Assembly: GCF_001693485.1 (NCBI RefSeq)
Contig: NZ_MAXC01000055.1
Coordinates: 62,001-126,000 of the forward strand
Source of the DNA: Bradyrhizobium sp. LMTR 3
GTDB lineage: Bacteria; Pseudomonadota; Alphaproteobacteria; Rhizobiales; Xanthobacteraceae
Direction: 5' to 3'
DNA length: 64,000 nucleotides
Positions 7,499-16,246 of the stretch are shown here, in pieces (position 1 is the stretch's first letter; each line of letters opens with the position of its first letter). A program made the translations under genes and the position numbers. Under the pieces are notes generated by a model, which was not told the origin of the DNA, made no database searches, and saw only the letters and a program-made list of their open reading frames with translations.

Positions 7499-8998
7499 CT
7501 AGAACTTCGCGGTTGCCCCTAAGCCCACGATGCGGCCCTGCCCGACGCGCACGGACTGCGTCGTGGGTCCAAAACTTTGCCCGAACGCCTCATACCGCTC
7601 GTCGAGCAGATTGTTCGCGAAGACATAGGTGTCGAAGTTCTGCCCTTTCCAGCCGAACTTGCCGTTGACGACGCCGTACGATGGAAGGTCGAAACTGTTG
7701 GCGACATCTGCCGCGCGAGTACCGACGAACTGGTAGTTGCCGCGAACGAAGAAGTCTCCCTTGAGTCCGAGGGGCGCGGCCGAAACCTGATACTGGAAGC
7801 CGACATTGGCGGTCACGGGCGCCACGTTTGGAACGCGGCCACCGCTTTTCGCGCCGGTCGCGCTGCCGAGCGGAACGTTCACGAGTTCGGCGCGGGTGAT
7901 GCCAACACCGCCGAACACCTCAAAGCCCGGCGTGACGCGGACGGTACCTGCGAGTTCGCCGCCCGAGGATTGATAGTCGAGCGTTGCGACGGTGAACGAG
8001 GCCGTCGGTACATTGAAGACGAACAGATGTCCGTTCTTGACGTCATTGAAGAACAGCGCGCCGGTCAGTTTGACGCGATGGCCGAACAATTCGGACTTGA
8101 AGCCGGTCTCATAAGTCCAACTCGTGGACGCCGCAAACGGGACTTCGGGCTTGCCGAGCGGATTGTTGATGGAGTTGGCCGGAAAACCTCCAGTAACATA
8201 GCCGCGCGCGACCGTGGCACAGGTCATGAAATCCCGTGCCCAGTCGTAGCTCAAGCCCGTGCGCCCGGTGAGGAGGTCATCCTTCAAGCCCAGATCCTGG
8301 GCATAGCTGGCGACGGTGCCGGGCGTGCCAACGCCGCGGTAACGGTAGGAGGCAGTTTTCTCCTCATGCGTCGCGCGAAGCCCCAGCGTGCCTTTGAGCG
8401 CCCCGACGAGCGGCACCGTCGCCTCGCCAAAGGCCGCGTAGCTATCGGTCGTGAAGCCGTTGTTGCGGATTCCTGTCGCCGTGGCAAAAGCCGGCGTGAC
8501 CGAACGGGCATTGCCGTCGAGCCCGACTTCAGTGTGAAAAAGATTCAAGCCGGTGGTCCAGGCAATCGCGCTCTCCTTCGGTGCGGAGAGCCGAAGCTCC
8601 TGCATCCAGGTATTCTCACCGATGCCGATGTTCGCGATATCCGCACCCGGTACGCTGAAGAACGCGGGCGGCAGCCCGGTTAGCTTCGAGAACACGAGAG
8701 AGTCGGTGAGATCGGTGACTTGAAACGAAGTGGTGCGCTGGAAGTTCGAGACGGAATCGAAGACGACCGGCCCGAAGTCATGCTTGACCTTCAGATTGTA
8801 ATTCTGGTTCTCGCGATCCACGTCATTGCGCGGATTGACGGCGCTCACGGGGAAATCGGCCGCGCCGCGGAGCAGCCAGCGCGGCACGGTATCGTCATCC
8901 TTGTTGTAGGAGCCGCTGAAGGTGACCGTGGTGCGATCGGTCGGCGTATAGAGAAGCGAGCCGCGGAATGCGCCGACGCCGAGCAGACGGCGGCGGTA
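7499..8998 (-). pseudogene. TonB-dependent receptor beta-barrel, 5'-truncated remnant
   Basis: The reading frame opens right after an in-frame TGA (8999-9001) and gives about 499 residues that match only the beta-barrel half of a TonB-dependent receptor: FRGSLLYTP near the start, many alternating strands (NTWMQELRLSAP, FTTDSYAAFGEATVP, SWTYETGFKSELFG), FANNLLDERYEAFG near the end, and a terminal phenylalanine (GATAKF) typical for outer-membrane insertion. No signal peptide, TonB box or plug is present in any frame up to the GntR gene at 9217. A late GTG start at 8887 could be read, but the product would lack export and gating parts. Confidence 0.75.
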
Positions 8999-9216
8999 TC
9001 AGTGGATGTCGCCGAGAAGACCATGGAGGAAGCCTATCGGACGAGGCTGTACTGATGATGGTGACCGCCTCCTCACGGCCGGGCAGCGACTGCAATATCA
9101 ATAGCCTGTTAGTCGCTTCCAAATAGGAAGCAGCCTCGAAGGCCGGATTCGTTTTCGAAAAGCCTGCAACGGGGCTGCGCGCGCCGACTTCTAGCCCAAG
9201 CCCAGCCACGAGGTGA

Positions 9217-9909
9217 CTAACCGGATGGGCGCTTCAATTGCCCCGTCGAATCTGCAAGGCCGGCAAGATAGTGCGCGGCTTCGCTGATGTCGGCGACGAT
9301 CTCGCGCTCGGCGCCATCGGCGTCACCTGCCATGATCGCCTTCAGCGCCGCGGTGTGATGATCCCACCCCTTTAGCAGAACGACGTATTCAGGGATCACG
9401 AAGGACAGTACGGGGCCGCAGCGAAGCCACATGTTCTCAATGGTCTCGACCATCAGCGGGATGCCCGACATCGCGTAAATCCCGAAATGGAATTTTCGGT
9501 GATGCTCGAGATAGCTCTCGAGCTTCCGCGCCTGGATCAGCGACTGCATTGTCGCCAGCCGCTCTTCAAGACGGCGCAGCGTGGCGTCGTCATGCCGTTG
9601 CAGGGCGGCTTCACGCGCCGCACGTCCTTCGAGCGCGCAGCGCACCACCGTCAGATCTGCGAGTTCCTTGCGTGACAGGTTCGGCACGATCGCCGAATTG
9701 CGCGGCCCCTGCTGCAATACGCCCTGCGCGACCAGCCGGGTGACGGCGTCGCGCACCGGCGTGATCGACGTCCCAAAACTTTCGGCCAGTGAGCGCAAGG
9801 TCAAGACGGTGCCTGGCTCAAACCGCCCGGCCAATAGCGCATCCCGCAACTGCGCATGCGCGAGATCCCACAGAGGCTCACGTTCGATTCGTTTCAATGC
9901 CGTCGTCAT
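9217..9909 (-). CDS. GntR-family repressor, FCD (FadR-like) subfamily
   Basis: Ligand-controlled DNA-binding protein, 230 residues. A winged helix-turn-helix is seen at about residues 15-80 (AQLRDALLAGRFEPGTVLTL, SLAESFGTSITPVRDAVTRL, LVAQGVLQQGPRNSAIVP) and an FCD ligand domain at about 85-215 with the metal/ligand histidines (ESYLEHHRKFHFGIYAMS, later WDHHTAALKAIMAGD). It is divergent from the Bug-type transport and enolase-superfamily operon, with a 24-base perfect palindrome in the 112-base gap, so it very likely represses that operon and itself. The inducer is probably an organic or sugar acid. Confidence 0.93.
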   Translation of the reverse strand: MTTALKRIEREPLWDLAHAQLRDALLAGRFEPGTVLTLRSLAESFGTSITPVRDAVTRLVAQGVLQQGPRNSAIVPNLSRKELADLTVVRCALEGRAAREAALQRHDDATLRRLEERLATMQSLIQARKLESYLEHHRKFHFGIYAMSGIPLMVETIENMWLRCGPVLSFVIPEYVVLLKGWDHHTAALKAIMAGDADGAEREIVADISEAAHYLAGLADSTGQLKRPSG

Positions 9910-9979
9910 TCGACGCTCGCTATCTCAGCGCGCGATATGGCGCAAATTCCCTCGCAAGGACGGGCTATTGACCCATCCA

Positions 9980-10003
9980 TGTTGTTTGTTATAACAAACA
10001 ACA
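9980..10003. promoter_or_regulatory. Perfect 24-base palindrome, probable GntR operator
   Basis: Arms TGTTGTTTGTTA and TAACAAACAACA are exact reverse complements with no spacer. The centre TTGTTATAACAA fits the TTGT..ACAA type of core bound by FCD-subfamily GntR regulators. It lies between the divergent GntR gene and the Bug binding-protein gene, 5 bases before the GGGAGG ribosome site at 10008, so binding would block the forward operon's promoter or early transcription. Confidence 0.85.
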
Positions 10004-10021
10004 AAACGGGAGGAAACAACA

Positions 10022-10999
10022 ATGCTCAGGCCGACCTCGATTATTCTGGCGTGCGCCATCGCCGCCCTGCAGCTCACCGCCAGCCAGGCCCAATCCACCT
10101 ATCCGGCGCGGGACGTCACCTTCATCGTGCCCTGGAATGCCGGCGGCTCGAACGATGTCGCGATCCGGGCCCTCGATCCGATCCTGCGCGAGCACGGCAT
10201 CAAGCTCGTGATCGAGAACGTGGCCGGCGCCACCGGCACGATTGGCATGCGCCGCGTGGCGACCGCAGCGCCCGATGGCTACACGATCGGCATGGGCACA
10301 AGCTCGACGCTGGCGCTAATTGCGCAGGGCAAGACGCCGCTCACCAATGCGCAATTCACCCACATCGCCCGCGTCTCGACCGATCCCTTGATGTTGCTGG
10401 TGCCGACCAAGGCCGAGCAGAAATCGCTCGACGATTTCATCAAGCTTATGAAGAACAACCCGGACAAGGTGACCATCGGCACGCCCGGCAACTACAACCT
10501 CAACCACATTTTCGCGTCGATGACCGCGCGCGCTGCAGGCGTCAACTACGTCAACGTGCCCTACACCGGCGGCTCGAAGGTGGTCGCCGACCTGCTCGGC
10601 GGGCACGTCGCTTCCGGCGTCCTCAAGCCTTCGGAAACGCTCGGGCAAATCCAGGAAGGCCTGCTCAAGCCGATCGGCATCTTCGCCAACGAACGGCTGG
10701 AGATGTTTCCGGATGTGCCGACCTTCAAGGACCGGGGCTACGACGTCTTCCCTTACGGCCCCGTCGTCCAGATGGCCTATGTTGTCGCGCCCGCCAACGT
10801 GCCCGCCGATGTCAGGACCAAGCTCATCACCGCCTTCCGCTCGGCGATCCAGGATCCCCGCTTCAAGGAATTTTCCAAGAAGAACGCGTTCCTCGTCGAC
10901 GACCTCACCGGCGAAGCCCTAACCAAGGAAGTCGACAACGTCGCCACCGCGCTCGGCAGCGTGGCGGCGCAGGTCTTCCCGAAAGACAACAAAGAATAA
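10022..10999 (+). CDS. Bug/TctC-family solute-binding protein (tripartite tricarboxylate type)
   Basis: Periplasmic binding protein, 325 residues, with a signal peptide at 1-23 (cut near SQAQS). Family motifs are YPARDVTFIVPWNAGGSND, GATGTIGMRRVATAAPDGYT, YNLNHIFASM and VPYTGGSKVVADLLGGHV. Such proteins bind carboxylated metabolites and feed TctA/TctB membrane partners, none of which is found in this window. It is the first gene of the operon repressed by the divergent GntR protein, with a strong GGGAGG site 8 bases before ATG. Confidence 0.93.
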   Translation: MLRPTSIILACAIAALQLTASQAQSTYPARDVTFIVPWNAGGSNDVAIRALDPILREHGIKLVIENVAGATGTIGMRRVATAAPDGYTIGMGTSSTLALIAQGKTPLTNAQFTHIARVSTDPLMLLVPTKAEQKSLDDFIKLMKNNPDKVTIGTPGNYNLNHIFASMTARAAGVNYVNVPYTGGSKVVADLLGGHVASGVLKPSETLGQIQEGLLKPIGIFANERLEMFPDVPTFKDRGYDVFPYGPVVQMAYVVAPANVPADVRTKLITAFRSAIQDPRFKEFSKKNAFLVDDLTGEALTKEVDNVATALGSVAAQVFPKDNKE

Positions 11000-11053
11000 G
11001 CGGCGGCATCGCCGCCCTCCCCCAGCCCGATACTCCACAAAAAGGCCCCGCGC

Positions 11054-12193
11054 TTGCCCATCAAGAAAATCACCTGTCACGTCGTTGCAGCCCCGGTGCA
11101 GCGGCCCTTCACCTCCTCGCGCGGCTGGCTGTACAAGACCCGCGGCACCTGCCTGGTCGAGATCGAGACCGACGACGGCATCACTGGCTGGGGCGAATGC
11201 TACGGCCCCTCCGCCGTCGCCAAGGCCTTCATCGATACCCAGCTCGCGCCGCGCGTGATCGGCCGCGACCCGTTCGACGTCGAGGTGATCTGGGAGGACC
11301 TCTATAACCGGATCAAGGATTACGGCCCGAAGGGCATGTCGATCGCCGCCATCAGCGGCATCGACATCGCGCTGTGGGACATCGTCGGTAAGGCCTGCAA
11401 CAAACCGGTTCACAAATTGATCGGCGGCGCGTTCCGCACCGAAGTCGACGCCTACGCCACCGGACTCTACTTCACCGATATGGACCGGCTGGTCGACGAG
11501 GCGGTCGAGGACGCCACGGGCTACGTCAAGGAAGGCTTCAGGGCGATCAAGATGAAGATCGGCCTCGGCTCGATCAAGCGCGACTTCGATCGCGTCAAGG
11601 CGGTGCGCGAGGCCATCGGCCCCGATGTCAAGCTGATGGTCGATGCCAATCATTGCCTCACCGTTCCCGCCGCGATCCGGCTCGGCCGCAAGCTGGAAGA
11701 ACTCGACATCGAGTGGTTCGAGGAGCCGATCTCGCCGGAGGACATCGACGGCTATGTCGAGGTGTCGCGGGCACTCGACATGGCGGTGGCGGGCGGCGAG
11801 AACGAATTCACCCGATGGGGCTTTCGCGACGCCATCGTGCGCAAGGCGATGGACATCGTACAGCCCGATGTCTGCGCGGCGGGCGGCATTACCGAATGCA
11901 AGAAGATCGCGGCGCTGGCCTCGACGCACGGCGTGGAATGCGTGCCGCATGCCTGGGGCTCCGCGGTCGGTCTCGCCGCAACCATCCATTTCCTGGCGTC
12001 GATACCGAACCAGCCGCCGAGCCTGTTTCCAATGCCGCCGATGCTGGAATTCGAGCAGGAGGAAAATCCGTTCCGCGATCACCTCGCCGTCGAGCCGATC
12101 CGGCAGGTCAAGGGCACGATTGCGGTCCCGACCGCAGCCGGCCTCGGCATCGAGATCGATCGCGGCGTGATCGACCGCTATCGCGTCGCCTGA
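11054..12193 (+). CDS. Enolase-superfamily protein, mandelate racemase / sugar-acid dehydratase type
   Basis: Catalyses proton abstraction next to a carboxylate, typically acid-sugar dehydration or racemisation. The N-terminal capping domain (residues 1-125) precedes a TIM barrel with K166-x-K168 (AIKMKIG), metal ligands D197 (VDAN), E223 (FEEP) and E249 (GGEN), and the D272/H299 pair (QPDV, PHAWGS), the full MR-subgroup set. The start is a TTG; no ATG is available between the preceding stop and the conserved IKKITCHVV. Metal ligand and catalytic positions coincide numerically with the second enolase-superfamily gene downstream, which suggests parallel or successive steps on related acids. 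The substrate is not predictable. Confidence 0.92.
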   Translation: MPIKKITCHVVAAPVQRPFTSSRGWLYKTRGTCLVEIETDDGITGWGECYGPSAVAKAFIDTQLAPRVIGRDPFDVEVIWEDLYNRIKDYGPKGMSIAAISGIDIALWDIVGKACNKPVHKLIGGAFRTEVDAYATGLYFTDMDRLVDEAVEDATGYVKEGFRAIKMKIGLGSIKRDFDRVKAVREAIGPDVKLMVDANHCLTVPAAIRLGRKLEELDIEWFEEPISPEDIDGYVEVSRALDMAVAGGENEFTRWGFRDAIVRKAMDIVQPDVCAAGGITECKKIAALASTHGVECVPHAWGSAVGLAATIHFLASIPNQPPSLFPMPPMLEFEQEENPFRDHLAVEPIRQVKGTIAVPTAAGLGIEIDRGVIDRYRVA

Positions 12194-12208
12194 ACCGGTG
12201 GCCCCATC

Positions 12209-13114
12209 GTGAAATTCGTCAGCTTCAGCGAACAGGGTTTTGTCCGCGCGGGTGTGCTGCTAGGAAACGGCGCCGGAGAGAGCGATCAAATCGTCGATCT
12301 CTCGCATCCCGCGATGCGTGGGACGTTGGGAGGTGCATCGCCGCAGATGCAGTCTTTGATCGAGGCTGGTCTGCCCTGTCTCGTCCAAAACATCCGCACA
12401 CACGGCTTGGCGGAGCCCGCAAGACTTCGGCGCAGCGCCGTCACGCTGATGGCGCCGCTACCGCGACCGCGGCGCATCTTCGGCATCGCGCATAACTACC
12501 GCGATGCGCTGGCCGAGCGCGGCATGGCGCCACCGGAAAAACCAGTGCTGTTCATGAAAGCGCTGCGAACGATTACCGGCGCCGGACATGCCGTCGTCCT
12601 GCCGGCGGGCATCGGCGGTGTCACCTATGAAGCCGAACTTGCGGCCGTGATCGGGACCCGCGCCGAAAATGTCAGCAGGGACCGGGCACTCGATCACGTC
12701 GTTGCCTATGGCTGCTTCAACGATATCAGCGCCAGCGAAATCATCAAGGCAGACGGCCATTTCGACCGCGGCAAGAATTTCGCGACGTTTGGGCCGTTCG
12801 GCCCTTATCTCGAGTCTAGCGACGAAGTGAAGGACCCTCACGCGCTCGCGGTGTCGCTGAAAGTCGACGGCCGCGTGCTGCAGTCCGGTTCGACGCAGGA
12901 CATGCTGTTCAATGTTGCCGATCTCGTCTCCTACCTGTCCGCCCTGCAGGCGCTCGAGCCCGGCGACATCATTGCCACCGGCACACCGGCCGGCGTCGCC
13001 GCCCTGCACAAGCCACCGGCGTGGCTCAAGCCAGGCTCGACCGTCGAAGTCGAGGTCGAGGGGCTTGGCCGCTTGGAGAATCCTGTCATCGAAGGACCTG
13101 CGCCAGATGCCTGA
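12209..13114 (+). CDS. Fumarylacetoacetate hydrolase (FAH) family protein
   Basis: Metal-dependent C-C hydrolase, hydratase or decarboxylase acting on a diketo or hydroxy-keto acid. The 301-residue protein has an N-terminal small domain and a catalytic domain with FGIAHNYRD (about 91-99), metal ligands E141 and E143 (TYEAELAAVIG) and D172 (CFNDISAS), and the C-terminal GDIIATGTPAGVA loop. It lies 15 bases after the first enolase gene and overlaps the next gene by 8 bases, so it is within the operon. In such operons FAH proteins often cleave the 2-keto-3-deoxy acid made by the dehydratase. Confidence 0.92.
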   Translation: MKFVSFSEQGFVRAGVLLGNGAGESDQIVDLSHPAMRGTLGGASPQMQSLIEAGLPCLVQNIRTHGLAEPARLRRSAVTLMAPLPRPRRIFGIAHNYRDALAERGMAPPEKPVLFMKALRTITGAGHAVVLPAGIGGVTYEAELAAVIGTRAENVSRDRALDHVVAYGCFNDISASEIIKADGHFDRGKNFATFGPFGPYLESSDEVKDPHALAVSLKVDGRVLQSGSTQDMLFNVADLVSYLSALQALEPGDIIATGTPAGVAALHKPPAWLKPGSTVEVEVEGLGRLENPVIEGPAPDA

Positions 13115-14069
13115 CAAACCGATCGTCCTGCTGACCAATGCGATGCATCCCGATGGCGAAGCGATCCTCGCGCCGCATGTCAGGCTGATTGTCCCGCCCG
13201 ACGCGCAGCCGGAAACCTTGCGCGAATGGGCCAAGGATGCCGACGGCATCATCGTGCGCGCCAAACTGCCCGACGACATCGTCGAGCACGCACCGCGCCT
13301 GAAGGGTATCGTCCGCCACGGCGTTGGTCTCGACTTCATCCCGGTCGCCGCCGCCACCGCGCGCGGCATAGCGGTGGCCAATCTGCCCGGAAGCAACACC
13401 AACGCGGTGGCCGAATACGTGATGTCGGCGTTGATGCATCTGCGCCGGCCGCTCTACCGTCTGGACAAAAGCTTGCGCAGCGAAGGCTGGAACGCTGCGC
13501 GCCCGGCGGCCGATAACCTGACCGAATTGAGCGGATCGGTGCTCGGGATCCTCGGGGTCGGAACGATCGGCCGCCGCGTTGCGACTATCGCATCTCGCGG
13601 CTTCGGCATGACGGTACTCGGCACGTCCCGCCGCAAGGGATCGTTGCCCGCTGGCATCGAGGGAGTCTCGCTCCGGGACCTGTTCGCCCGAAGCGATGCC
13701 ATCACGGTCTGCTGCGCGTTGACTGACGAGACTCGAGGCATGGTGAGCCGCGACCTGATCGGCCGGATGCGGCCTCACGCCGTGCTGGTGAATGTCTCGC
13801 GTGGTGCCGTGATCGAGACGCCCGCTTTGATCGACGCGCTGCGATCGCGGAAGATCGGCGGCGCCGCGCTCGACGTGTTCGACGTGCAACCATTGCCGTC
13901 GGACGACGCCCTGTTCGATTGTCAGAACCTGTTGCTGACGCCGCACACCGCGGGCATCACCGCCACCAGCGGCCGCGCGATGGCGGTCGGCTCGGCCGAG
14001 GAAATGCTTCGCATCCTGCGCGGCGAACAGCCGCTCAATCTCGTCAACCCCGCCTACAAGGCGGCATGA
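13107..14069 (+). CDS. D-2-hydroxyacid dehydrogenase family protein with Glu-to-Gln change at active site
   Basis: NAD(P)-dependent oxidoreductase of 2-hydroxy/2-keto acids, 320 residues. The ATG at 13107 sits inside the end of the FAH gene (8-base overlap) with GAAGGA 10 bases before it. The Rossmann fold carries GILGVGTIGRRV (147-158). The catalytic triad should be Arg-Glu-His: R232 (NVSRGAVIET) and H280 (LTPHTAGIT) are present, but the Glu of the usual DVFxxEP motif is replaced by Gln (ALDVFDVQP, Q261). It may still function with altered pH dependence or be catalytically weak. Context suggests oxidation or reduction of an intermediate of the acid-sugar pathway. Confidence 0.9.
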   Translation: MPDKPIVLLTNAMHPDGEAILAPHVRLIVPPDAQPETLREWAKDADGIIVRAKLPDDIVEHAPRLKGIVRHGVGLDFIPVAAATARGIAVANLPGSNTNAVAEYVMSALMHLRRPLYRLDKSLRSEGWNAARPAADNLTELSGSVLGILGVGTIGRRVATIASRGFGMTVLGTSRRKGSLPAGIEGVSLRDLFARSDAITVCCALTDETRGMVSRDLIGRMRPHAVLVNVSRGAVIETPALIDALRSRKIGGAALDVFDVQPLPSDDALFDCQNLLLTPHTAGITATSGRAMAVGSAEEMLRILRGEQPLNLVNPAYKAA

Positions 14070-14079
14070 GGTCATCAAC

Positions 14080-15219
14080 ATGCGCATTACATCGATCAAG
14101 GCCGTCCCGATCTCCTACCGCGTACCGGAGGGCCAGAACGTAAGGCTCGGTATCGGCCGCGCCGTCAAGCGCGACGCGGTGCTGGTAAAGGTCGAAACCG
14201 ATGAAGGCCTGACCGGATGGGGCGAGGCCCATCACGGCCGCTGCCCGGGCGCGATCGCCAAACTAATCGATACCACGATCTCGGAACTCGTCGTCGGCAT
14301 GGATGCGATGAATGTTGTCGGCGTCTGGCAGCGCGTCTACCAGATGCAGCTCGCAAGTCACGGCATGGGTTATGCCGCCGCGATGGCCCTGAGCGGCCTC
14401 GATCTCGCACTGTGGGATATCAGGGCAAAGGCGGCCGGCTGGCCACTGTACAAATTGCTCGGCGGCGCTTCAAAACCGATCAAGGCCTATGCGGGGGGCA
14501 TTTCGCTCGGCTGGCAGGAGCCGCAATCGCTCGCTCAGGAAGCGCTCGGCTATGTCGCGCAGGGATATCGCGCAATCAAGCTTCGCGTCGGCGACAATCC
14601 CCGCAACGATGTCGCCCGCGCCACCGCCGTCCGCGAAGCGGTCGGAGACGCCGTCGAGATCCTGGTCGACGCCAACACCGGCTACACTGTCGATGACGTG
14701 CGCCGAGTGATGCCGGCCTATGAAGAGCTGCAGATCGGATGGCTCGAAGAACCGTTCCCGGCGCAGGACTACCGCTCGTATCAGACGGCGGCATCGCTCG
14801 GCACCACGCCGCTGGCGGCCGGCGAAAACCACTACACCCGCTTCGAGTTCACGCGCCTGATCGAAGACCGCGCCGTGAGCTTCGTGCAGCCGGACCTGTC
14901 GAAGACCGGCGGCGTCACCGAGGCGGTCCGGATCGCCGGCATGGCCTATGCGTGGAAGCTGTCCTTCAATCCGCACACCTCGGCAACCGGCATCAACATG
15001 GCCGCGACCATCAACGTGCTCGCGGCCGTCGACCTTCCCGGATATTTCGAGGGCGATGTCGCGAAACACAACCCGTTCCGCGACGAGGTTGGCGGCATCC
15101 CCTACACGCTGGATGCGGACGGATGCGTCAAGCCGTCGGAAGCGCCCGGGCTTGGCGTCGAGATCAATGAAACCTTCATCAACGCCCATCCACTGATCGA
15201 GGGACCTTGCTATGTCTGA
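14080..15219 (+). CDS. Second enolase-superfamily protein (MR/MLE type)
   Basis: 379 residues, the same architecture as the earlier enolase-superfamily gene. Active-site residues are K167-x-R169 (AIKLRVG), D197 (VDANTGY), E223 (LEEPF), E249 (AGENHYTR), D272 (QPDLSKTGG) and H299 (NPHTSATG). Replacing the second lysine of the KxK motif with arginine is the main difference and suggests another reaction face or substrate, as in several dehydratase families. It starts 10 bases after the dehydrogenase and overlaps the second binding-protein gene by 8 bases. Confidence 0.92.
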   Translation: MRITSIKAVPISYRVPEGQNVRLGIGRAVKRDAVLVKVETDEGLTGWGEAHHGRCPGAIAKLIDTTISELVVGMDAMNVVGVWQRVYQMQLASHGMGYAAAMALSGLDLALWDIRAKAAGWPLYKLLGGASKPIKAYAGGISLGWQEPQSLAQEALGYVAQGYRAIKLRVGDNPRNDVARATAVREAVGDAVEILVDANTGYTVDDVRRVMPAYEELQIGWLEEPFPAQDYRSYQTAASLGTTPLAAGENHYTRFEFTRLIEDRAVSFVQPDLSKTGGVTEAVRIAGMAYAWKLSFNPHTSATGINMAATINVLAAVDLPGYFEGDVAKHNPFRDEVGGIPYTLDADGCVKPSEAPGLGVEINETFINAHPLIEGPCYV

Positions 15220-16246
15220 AACGCAGTGGGCTGAAGTTACATCGAGCGCTCGCCGACTTGTTCACTTCGCCTGCCGCGCTCTCATCGCCTTCCTGGTCGG
15301 CGCCACTGCCGCATCGGCGCAAACCGCCCCAACATCGGCCGATCCGGAAAATTATCCGAACCGGACCATCCGTTACATCGTTCCCTACCCACCCGGCGGA
15401 TTCAACGATACGCTTGCGCGGCTCGTATCGCAAAAACTCGCGGAGGCCTGGGGCGTTCCCGTCGTGGTCGAGAACCGGCCGGGCGGCGGCACGCTGATCG
15501 GCACCGAAGCCGTCGCCAAGGCCCCGGCTGACGGCTACACCCTGCTCGGCGTCGCATTTCCCTTCGGCGCCAATCCCAGCATCTACAAGAATTTGCCCTA
15601 CGATACGGTGAAGGACTTCACGCCGCTGGTCTTCGCGGGCCAGACACAAAATCTCCTCGTTATAAAGCCCTCGATGCCCATCAATTCCGTCAAGGAATTG
15701 ATCGACTACGCCAGGAAGAATCCGGGCAAGGTCAGCTACGGCTCCACCGGCACCGGTTCGTCCGACCATCTCTCGATGGAATTGTTCAAGAGCATGACCG
15801 GGATCGATATCGTGCACGTGCCCTACAAAGGCAGCGCGCCGATGGTTAACGACCTGCTCGGCGGACACATCGACATCGCCTTCGACAACACGCCGAACGT
15901 GTTGCCCCAGGTCAAAGCCGACAAGTTGCGGGCGCTTGGCGTCAGCAGCAAGACGCGCTCGGCGCTCGCTCCAAACGTATCGACGGTGTCGGAGGCCGGC
16001 GTCTCCGGATATGAGGTCACCGTGTGGTTCGGGATCGTTGGACCCGCGGGCATGCGGTCCGAGATCGTTCAAAAGCTGAACGCCCAGATGAACTCGATAT
16101 TCAAAATGGACGATGTAAAACGCCGTTTCGTCGACCAGGGCGTCGACCCCGTCGGAGGAGCGCCCTCACAATTCGCGGATCATATTCGCGCCGAGATTCA
16201 GAAATGGGCCAAGGTTGTCAAGGACGCCAACATTCAGCCGGAGTGA
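15212..16246 (+). CDS. Second Bug/TctC-family solute-binding protein
   Basis: Periplasmic binding protein, 344 residues. The hydrophobic export signal lies unusually far in (about residues 18-36, ending ATAASAQ) after a polar stretch, so a later start is possible, although none is obvious. Motifs: RTIRYIVPYPPGGFNDTLAR, VVVENRPGGGTLIGTEAVA, GSTGTGSSDHLSMELFK, VPYKGSAPMVNDLLGGHIDI. It overlaps the preceding enolase gene by 8 bases and ends the operon. Two different binding proteins in one operon suggest two related carboxylic acids, or one recent duplication; neither has TctA/B partners here. Confidence 0.92.
   Translation: MSETQWAEVTSSARRLVHFACRALIAFLVGATAASAQTAPTSADPENYPNRTIRYIVPYPPGGFNDTLARLVSQKLAEAWGVPVVVENRPGGGTLIGTEAVAKAPADGYTLLGVAFPFGANPSIYKNLPYDTVKDFTPLVFAGQTQNLLVIKPSMPINSVKELIDYARKNPGKVSYGSTGTGSSDHLSMELFKSMTGIDIVHVPYKGSAPMVNDLLGGHIDIAFDNTPNVLPQVKADKLRALGVSSKTRSALAPNVSTVSEAGVSGYEVTVWFGIVGPAGMRSEIVQKLNAQMNSIFKMDDVKRRFVDQGVDPVGGAPSQFADHIRAEIQKWAKVVKDANIQPE

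Noticed and set aside
12912..13106. Upstream extension of the D-2-hydroxyacid dehydrogenase
   Set aside because: It lies wholly inside the FAH gene in another frame; the ATG at 13107 starts exactly where the family does.
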